Positions 13,779 to 18,131 of a stretch of DNA of 18,131 bases are shown in pieces. A program made the position numbers and the translations under genes. Source of the stretch: CAYOHY01 sp964403885 (GTDB lineage Bacteria; Actinomycetota; Coriobacteriia; Anaerosomatales; PHET01); assembly GCA_964403885.1 (NCBI GenBank), contig CAYOHY010000039.1, positions 1 to 18,131 of the forward strand, given 5' to 3'. Each line of letters opens with the position of its first letter. The first letter of the stretch is position 1. A model generated the notes under the pieces. That model saw nothing but the letters and a program-made list of their open reading frames with translations. It had not been told where the DNA came from and made no database searches.

Positions 13779-13785
13779 GCGCGAC

Positions 13786-13882
13786 GGAGGCGAATGGGTC
13801 CTGGTGGGCTCCGCGGTCTTCAAAACCGTCGTGGGGGGTGAAGAGCCTCCTGGGTGTGTTCGATTCGCACGCGCCTCCGCCA
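13786..13882 (+). tRNA. selC: tRNA-Sec (anticodon TCA), selC
   Basis: 97 bases including an encoded CCA. Features specific to bacterial tRNA-Sec are present. The acceptor stem is long: GGAGGCGA against GCGCCTCC, 7 pairs plus one A-G mismatch. The D stem has 6 pairs, GGGTCC/GGGCTC, with a 4-base loop TGGT. The anticodon stem GCGGT/ACCGT encloses the loop CTTCAAA, with anticodon TCA at 13820-13822. An extended variable arm (GGGGG pairing with CCTCC) precedes the T arm GTGTG-TTCGATT-CGCAC, discriminator G and CCA. It is charged with serine by SerRS and converted by SelA. selA and selB are both in this window, supporting the call. It has its own promoter immediately upstream and is divergent from the cytochrome operon. 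Confidence 0.96.
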
Positions 13883-13895
13883 ACTGAACACCTCG

Positions 13896-13920
13896 GCGCC
13901 TTCGCACCTTGCGAGGGCGC
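13896..13920 (+). terminator. Strong hairpin downstream of selC (possible terminator without T-tract)
   Basis: GCGCCTTCGCA and TGCGAGGGCGC pair over 11 positions (one G-T) around a 3-base loop, beginning 14 bases after the tRNA CCA. No run of T follows, so intrinsic termination is uncertain; it could also protect the tRNA 3' end during processing or structure the leader of the lipoprotein gene. Confidence 0.45.
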
Positions 13921-13944
13921 TGTGTCACTACCGAGGAGATCTTG

Positions 13945-14406
13945 ATGCGCGCTCGCCTCATCGTCGCCGTGATGCTTGTCCTGGTCGCCGTGTCGACCAC
14001 CGGCTGCAAGAAGCTCGAGGAGAAGTTCACCCCTCCGCCCAAGGTCGTCACCATCGAGGCCACCGTCGCCGCGCCGGCCGCCAAGGTCACCGGGACGCTG
14101 TCCGCCGATAACCCGCAGGACCTGCCGCTGTGGCCGGGCGCCAAGGTCGCCGAGTCGCGCATGACCGATGACGCCTACAGCCTGTCGCTGCGCAGCGCCG
14201 ATCCCTACACCGACATCGTCAACGGCACCGCCGCCGGTTTCGAGAAGGCCGGCTGGGAGGTCCTGCGCGACGAGGCGGGCGACGAGGGCGCACGCAGCGC
14301 GATCCTCACCGTGAGCCGAGACGGCGGCGAAGGCGTGGTCACGATCACCGAGATCGGCGACGGCTTCACCTCCCTCGACTACGTCATCACGCCCGCCGCA
14401 CAGTAG
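13945..14406 (+). CDS. Small predicted lipoprotein, unknown function
   Basis: 153 aa. A signal peptide MRARLIVAVMLVLVAVSTTG ends in a lipobox-like TTGC, so Cys21 is the probable lipid-modified residue. The mature protein begins KKLEEKFTPPPK and has a small alpha/beta-looking domain, with DLPLWPGAKVAESR, a segment of the kind seen in small exported proteins of unknown function, followed by AAGFEKAGWEVLRDEA and LTVSRDGGEGVVTITE. No named family is recognised. The ATG at 13945 has GAGGAG 6 bases upstream; a further in-frame start lies inside the hairpin and lacks a ribosome site. It follows selC on the same strand and could be read from the selC promoter if the hairpin leaks. Its last 20 bases overlap the end of the photolyase gene. 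Confidence 0.8.
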   Translation: MRARLIVAVMLVLVAVSTTGCKKLEEKFTPPPKVVTIEATVAAPAAKVTGTLSADNPQDLPLWPGAKVAESRMTDDAYSLSLRSADPYTDIVNGTAAGFEKAGWEVLRDEAGDEGARSAILTVSRDGGEGVVTITEIGDGFTSLDYVITPAAQ

Positions 14407-15784
14407 CCGCGTACGCCGCGAGCGCGCGTTCGCGTGCCTCTCGGTGGTCGATGAGGGGCAGGGGATAGGTCTCGCCCAGCCGCACGCCCGCGCGTGCGAG
14501 GTCCCATGCCGGCGCGTCGTGCGGATGGTGGATCCAGCGCGTGTCGAGCTCACCCAGCTCCGGCACCCACGTGCGCACGTAGTCGCCGTGCGGGTCGAAC
14601 CGTTCGCCTTGCAGCCTCGGGTTGAAGATGCGGAAGTACGGTGCCGCATCGGCCCCTGAGCCGGCGACCCACTGCCAGTTGAAGGCGTTGACGGCGGCGT
14701 CGTGGTCGGCGAGCCGATCGCGGAAGTGCGCCTGGCCCGCGCGCCAATCCACCAGCAGGTGCTTGGTGAGCATCGACGCGCACACCAGCCGCACGCGGTT
14801 GTGCATCCATCCCGTGGCGGCGAGCTGCCGCATTCCGGCATCCACCAGCGGATACCCCGTGCATCCCTGCTTCCACGCGTCGAAAGCCTCCCCGGCGTCG
14901 CACCACGGGAACGCCGAGAACTCGGCCCGCAGCGGGGCGTCGAGCATGTGCGGGAAGTGGTGCGCAAGGTGGTGGCTGAACTCGCGCCACGCGAGCTGGC
15001 GCACGAACGCCTCGGTGCCGGTGGCATCTCTCAGCGTCCACATCACCTGGCGCGGCGACAGCTCACCGCAGGCTAGCCGAGGGGAGAGCTCGCTCGTGCC
15101 GCGCAGGTCGGGGCGGTCCCGCTGCTCGGCGTAGTCGGCGAGCGCCTCGTCCACGAAGCGCTTCAGGGCCGCGTGTGCGCCGCGCTCGCCCGGCGTCCAC
15201 CAGCGGACGATGTCGGGCGCCCCGGGGCGGGCGGCCACGGGACCGGCGCTGGGCGGCTGCAGCGTGGGGCGCGGGATGGCATCGGGTGCGGCAAGCGGCT
15301 GGGCCGGCTCCCACGCGCGCGCCCACGACTTCCAGTACGGCGTGAAGACGCGGTATGGCCCGCCGCTGCCGGTGCAGATCTGCTCGGGCGTCACCAGCAG
15401 CTGGCCCTCGGCGACCTCGAGCGTCACCCCCAGCGCGCGCAGCACCTCGCGAACCGCGGCCTCCTCGGCCATGCCGTCGGGGGAGTGGTCGCGCTGGCAG
15501 TGCACGCGCGACGCGCCGCACTCCTCGGCGAGCTGGGCCAGGGCGGCGGCGGGGGCGCCCACGCGGATGACCAGCCCGGAGCCGCGTTCGCGCAGCGAGT
15601 CGTCGAGCGAGGCGAGCGAGCGGTCGAGCCACGCCTCGGCGCCGGGCCCGCCGGCGTGCGGTCCCACCACGCTGGGGTGCACGAACACCGGCACCACCGC
15701 ATCGGCGCCGCGCAGGGCCGCGGTGAGCGCGGCGTTGTCGGCGAGCCTCAGGTCGCGCCTGAACCAGACGAGCGTGGTGGTCAT
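14387..15784 (-). CDS. phr: Deoxyribodipyrimidine photolyase (CPD photolyase, cryptochrome/photolyase family)
   Basis: 465 aa, close to class I CPD photolyases (about 470). It repairs UV-made cyclobutane pyrimidine dimers using light and reduced FAD. The N-terminal antenna domain opens TTTLVWFRRDLRLADN, a clear family start, and includes VHCQRDHSPDGMAEE. The FAD domain includes LSPRLACGELSPRQV, RQLAWREFSHHL, GYPLVDAGMRQLAATGWMHN, RLVCASMLTKHLLVDWR and FNWQWVAGSGADAAPYFRIF, carrying conserved Trp and FAD contacts of the family. The ATG at 15784 has GGAGG 4 bases upstream. Open frame continues upstream but is antisense to the DUF523 gene. A photolyase implies occasional light exposure of the organism. 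The antenna chromophore cannot be told. Confidence 0.96.
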   Translation of the reverse strand: MTTTLVWFRRDLRLADNAALTAALRGADAVVPVFVHPSVVGPHAGGPGAEAWLDRSLASLDDSLRERGSGLVIRVGAPAAALAQLAEECGASRVHCQRDHSPDGMAEEAAVREVLRALGVTLEVAEGQLLVTPEQICTGSGGPYRVFTPYWKSWARAWEPAQPLAAPDAIPRPTLQPPSAGPVAARPGAPDIVRWWTPGERGAHAALKRFVDEALADYAEQRDRPDLRGTSELSPRLACGELSPRQVMWTLRDATGTEAFVRQLAWREFSHHLAHHFPHMLDAPLRAEFSAFPWCDAGEAFDAWKQGCTGYPLVDAGMRQLAATGWMHNRVRLVCASMLTKHLLVDWRAGQAHFRDRLADHDAAVNAFNWQWVAGSGADAAPYFRIFNPRLQGERFDPHGDYVRTWVPELGELDTRWIHHPHDAPAWDLARAGVRLGETYPLPLIDHREARERALAAYAATVRRA

Positions 15785-15883
15785 GGGGCCTCCATGCACA
15801 GGGACACCTCGATTGTTCCCGACCGCGACCTCGCGCGCCATGCCCCGTCGGGTAAGAACCACACGACGAGAGGACCACGCCAC

Positions 15884-16873
15884 ATGGCTCAGATCATCAC
15901 CGACAAGGTCGCGATAGGCATCTCCGCCTGCATCTACAACTGTCCCGTGCGCTACAACGGCCGTGCGTTCGACGCGCTCAAGATCATCGGCCGAGAGAAG
16001 TCCGACTTCACGTGGACGCCGGTGTGCCCCGAGTGTCTTGCGGGGTTGGGCGTGCCGCGGATGCCCGTCCACCTCACCGGCACCGGCCAAGAGGTGCTCG
16101 CCGGCACCGCCAAGGTCCTCGACCGCCGAGGACACGACCGCACCGAGATGATCGTCGCCGGATGTGAGGCCGCGATGGGAGCGCTTGAGCGCGCCGGGAT
16201 CGAGGCGTTCGTCGCCAAGGAGGCCTCGCCCAGCTGCGGGCTGTACAAGGCGCGCGTGGGCAAGCACCGCACGGAGACCTCGGGTGGCTCGGGTGTCTTT
16301 GGTGCGATGCTGCTCGAGCGAGGGTGGTTCCTCATCCCCGATGAGGGCCTCGCCAACCCGCTGCTGTGGTGGGACTGGCGCCGACGCCTCCACGCGTGGC
16401 TGTGGCTCAAGCGCCGCGAGATCACCGGCAGCCATGACCTCTACGAGTCGTGGCACGTGGTGAAGTTCGTGGTGCAGGAGACCAACCGCCCGCTCGCCGA
16501 TGACATCGGCCGTGCCCTGGCCGCGCTGCCCAAACACCCCGCCGCCGAGGAGCTCGAGGCCCTGCGCACGCGCATGCTCGACGCGTTGCGGGCGCCCTCG
16601 ACGCGCAGCCGCATCCGCGGCGCGCTCGAGAAGGCGGTCGCGCACCAGCGCACGTCGGGAAACCTGGTCGAGGTCGACCTGCACGGCGCATCCATCGAGG
16701 CGCCCGACCCGCGCGCCAACGTCACCGATCTCGCCCACGAGCTCGCCACCTTCGAGCGTGTATCGTTCGAGAACGACCTGCTCTTCGCCACGTCGCCTGT
16801 CATCAGGCGTGACCGCAAACGCGTGCGTGCGCTCGAAGCCGAGCCCGCGCCGGACCGAGAGGACCGCTCATGA
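15884..16873 (+). CDS. DUF523 (TudS-like) iron-sulfur protein with unassigned C-terminal extension
   Basis: 329 aa. The first 160 residues match DUF523, the family of the thiouracil desulfidase TudS, which binds a [4Fe-4S] cluster through three cysteines. Visible motifs are GISACIYNCPVRYNGRA (Cys16), TPVCPECLAGLGVPRMPV (Cys48) and EASPSCG (Cys118), the three expected cluster positions. Residues 160-329 are an extension containing LHAWLWLKRREITGSHD and ESWHVVKFVVQETNRPLADD; I do not see the HSRHK-type pattern of DUF1722, the usual partner of DUF523, so it is left unassigned. The ATG at 15884 has GAGAGG about 11 bases upstream. Its TGA overlaps the ATG of the nitroreductase (ATGA), suggesting joint function, perhaps in reductive modification of a sulfur- or nitrogen-containing compound (inference). 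Confidence 0.88.
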   Translation: MAQIITDKVAIGISACIYNCPVRYNGRAFDALKIIGREKSDFTWTPVCPECLAGLGVPRMPVHLTGTGQEVLAGTAKVLDRRGHDRTEMIVAGCEAAMGALERAGIEAFVAKEASPSCGLYKARVGKHRTETSGGSGVFGAMLLERGWFLIPDEGLANPLLWWDWRRRLHAWLWLKRREITGSHDLYESWHVVKFVVQETNRPLADDIGRALAALPKHPAAEELEALRTRMLDALRAPSTRSRIRGALEKAVAHQRTSGNLVEVDLHGASIEAPDPRANVTDLAHELATFERVSFENDLLFATSPVIRRDRKRVRALEAEPAPDREDRS

Positions 16874-17385
16874 ACTGCCTCGACGCCATCATGACCCGCC
16901 GCTCCATCCGCACCTACACGGACCAAGCGGTCACCGAGGAGCAGACGGACACCATCCTGCGCGCCGCCATGGCCGCACCCAGCGCGGGCAACCAGCAGTC
17001 GTGGCGCTTCATCGTGGTGACCGAGGCCGATCAGCGCAGCGAGCTGTCCAAGACCACGCCTTACGCCAAGATGCTCGCCGACGCACCGCTGGGCATCGTC
17101 GTGTGTGGCGACACGCGCACCGAGAAGCACCCCGGTTACTGGGTCCAGGACTGCTCGGCGGCGATCGAGAACGCGCTCGTCGCGGCCAACTCGCTGGGGT
17201 TGGGCGCTGTGTGGCTGGGCGTGCACCCCATCGCCGAGCGTGCCGACAACGTACGCAAGGTCCTCGGCCTGCCTGAGGGCGTGGAGCCGCTCGCGATGCT
17301 CGCCATCGGACACCCCGCCGAGACCAAGCCCGCAGCCGACCGCTTCGAGCCCGCGTTCGTGCACCATGAGCGCTGGAGCGAGTAG
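16870..17385 (+). CDS. Nitroreductase family protein (FMN-dependent)
   Basis: 171 aa, typical of short single-domain nitroreductases. They bind FMN and reduce nitroaromatics, quinones or other acceptors with NAD(P)H. Motifs: TRRSIRTYTDQAV at the N-terminus (Arg residues contacting the FMN phosphate), MAAPSAGNQQSWRFIVV (FMN-binding), DCSAAIENALVAANSLGLGA, where the helix packs on the flavin, then GAVWLGV and MLAIGHPAE. The ATG at 16870 overlaps the upstream stop by 4 bases. Substrate cannot be told; some members of the superfamily act in dehalogenation or cofactor metabolism. Confidence 0.93.
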   Translation: MNCLDAIMTRRSIRTYTDQAVTEEQTDTILRAAMAAPSAGNQQSWRFIVVTEADQRSELSKTTPYAKMLADAPLGIVVCGDTRTEKHPGYWVQDCSAAIENALVAANSLGLGAVWLGVHPIAERADNVRKVLGLPEGVEPLAMLAIGHPAETKPAADRFEPAFVHHERWSE

Positions 17386-17443
17386 CTCGGCACGGGCGTT
17401 GCAGCCATCAGTCCGAGCGGACCGCCGCGCGCAGGTGCGGTGG

Positions 17444-17449
17444 TACACT
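17444..17449 (+). promoter_or_regulatory. Candidate -10 element before the Asp-box gene
   Basis: TACACT fits TAnnnT and lies 80 bases before the ATG at 17530, inside the 144-base gap after the nitroreductase. No good -35 is visible. It ends 5 bases before an in-frame ATG of a 15-aa frame (17455-17502). The same gap also contains TGACGC-ACGAAC-GCGTCA at 17475-17492. Confidence 0.35.
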
Positions 17450-17454
17450 CGGGC

Positions 17455-17502
17455 ATGGTCGTGTGCCACCGGCATGACGCACGAACGCGTCACCACATCT
17501 GA
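17455..17502 (+). CDS. Possible 15-aa leaderless leader peptide
   Basis: ATG at 17455 opens MVVCHRHDARTRHHI and stops at TGA 17500-17502. The start is 6 bases after a -10-like TACACT, as expected for a leaderless uORF, and the peptide has four His and one Cys. Leaderless leader peptides upstream of regulated genes are known in actinobacteria. A 6-bp inverted repeat lies within it. It is too short to be sure, and chance is quite possible. Confidence 0.25.
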   Translation: MVVCHRHDARTRHHI

Positions 17503-17529
17503 CATCTACCACGGGTAAGGTGGTCCGGT

Positions 17530-18131
17530 ATGCGTCGTCTGCAGCGCATCCTCGCACTTGGTCTGTCGGCCGCGATGATCACATCGGCGGCGCCGGCGTA
17601 CGCGATATCCACGCAGCGCGTCGAGGCCATCTCGTTCTACGACGCGACCCACGGCTTCATGGCCGGCGGCGCAAGCCCCAACGGGTTCGTCTCCTACACC
17701 GATGACGGCGGCCTGTCGTGGAGCGCCCAGCGCATCACCAACCAGTGGCTCTTTGGCGTTGCCGCCTCAAGCCCCACCTCCGCGTGGGCGATGAGCGACC
17801 TTGACGACCACGTCTACAAAGTGGGCTTCACGCCTGTCTCGGCCACGCCTATGGGTCCGGTGCTCAACTCGCTCGACACCAACCTAGGCGACGTCGCCGT
17901 GCTCGCGGGCGGACGCGTCGTGGCGGTGGGCCAGCGCAAGCGGTCGAGCTCCGACGAGAAGGCGATCATCGCCTCATCCAACAACGACGGCGCGTCGTGG
18001 ACCACGCAGTTCGAGGGCCCCATCTACCCGCCGCCCAACGACGAGACGCCCGCTCCCACCACGCTCGCCAAGCTGGTCGCGATCGACACCACCGGCACCG
18101 GCATGGTGGCGTGGGCGGTCGGTAACGAGCG
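17530..18131 (+). CDS. Secreted Asp-box (BNR/YCF48-like) beta-propeller protein, partial at right edge
   Basis: At least 200 aa; no stop before the window ends. MRRLQRILALGLSAAMITSA is followed by APAYA, a good Sec signal peptide with cleavage expected after residue 25. The mature part shows the YCF48/BNR pattern in which a HGFMAGG-type strand precedes an Asp box: SYTDDGGLSW (55-64) and ASSNNDGASW (148-157), each with the D-x-G-x-x-W core, spaced about 93 residues apart. Such blades build extracellular beta-propellers; many uncharacterised actinobacterial surface proteins have them, often with cell-wall binding repeats later, which would lie outside this window. The ATG at 17530 has AAGGTGG about 6 bases upstream. 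Confidence 0.8.
   Translation, partial: MRRLQRILALGLSAAMITSAAPAYAISTQRVEAISFYDATHGFMAGGASPNGFVSYTDDGGLSWSAQRITNQWLFGVAASSPTSAWAMSDLDDHVYKVGFTPVSATPMGPVLNSLDTNLGDVAVLAGGRVVAVGQRKRSSSDEKAIIASSNNDGASWTTQFEGPIYPPPNDETPAPTTLAKLVAIDTTGTGMVAWAVGNE

Noticed and set aside
15173..15883. Upstream in-frame extension of the DUF523 protein, antisense to photolyase
   Set aside because: The DUF523 domain starts within 12 residues of the ATG at 15884, and the extension is opposite conserved photolyase sequence.
15785..16738. Upstream extension of the photolyase frame, antisense to the DUF523 gene
   Set aside because: The photolyase family begins at MTTTLVWFRRDLR with a good ribosome site; the extension translation resembles nothing and mirrors the DUF523 codons.
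17411..17422. GTCCG-AG-CGGAC inverted repeat after the nitroreductase as a terminator
   Set aside because: Only 5 bp with a 2-base loop and no T-run; too weak to call.

Overview
The window is high-GC, gene-dense bacterial DNA. Codon bias (strong third-position G/C), an OmpR-type two-component system, probable leaderless starts, a selenocysteine decoding system and very haem-rich NapC/NrfH-like cytochromes together suggest an anaerobic or facultative member of the Actinomycetota, most plausibly a Coriobacteriia-type lineage (inference; there is no 16S rRNA or other phylogenetic marker here). No insertion sequence, phage gene, CRISPR array or plasmid origin is visible, and no gene-free stretch reaches 300 bases.

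Layout. 1-24: tail of an unknown + strand gene. 31-618 (-): GNAT acetyltransferase. 709-2109 (+): selA. 2130-2420 (-): small SHOCT membrane protein. 2503-4157 (+): DUF2164 protein, HIT protein, a coupled 48-aa membrane peptide and a ZIP-family metal transporter, probably one transcript. 4141-6147 (-): two tandem paralogous membrane-anchored helical proteins of unknown function. 6279-8189 (+): selB. 8194-13693 (-): five genes that read as one operon: 13-haem-motif cytochrome, 23-haem-motif cytochrome, a membrane-anchored Thr/Pro/Gly-rich protein, an OmpR-type response regulator and its histidine kinase. 13786-13882 (+): tRNA-Sec (selC) with its own near-consensus promoter. 13945-14406 (+): small lipoprotein. 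14387-15784 (-): DNA photolyase. 15884-17385 (+): DUF523/TudS-like protein overlapping a nitroreductase. 17530-end (+): secreted Asp-box (BNR/YCF48-like) protein, cut by the window edge.

How the genes work together. selA converts Ser-tRNA-Sec to Sec-tRNA-Sec, selC is that tRNA (anticodon UCA), and selB delivers it to the ribosome. All three lie within 13.2 kb but are separated by unrelated genes; selD is not in the window and no selenoprotein is recognisable. The 8194-13693 block looks like a regulated electron-transfer module: two membrane-anchored cytochromes with quinol-oxidase-like N-termini and long haem wires, followed by a disordered exported protein and a sensor/regulator pair. Two perfect 11-bp direct repeats between the cytochrome genes are a candidate binding site for that regulator. 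This module and the tandem paralogue pair at 4141-6147 are the least explained and most interesting parts of the window.
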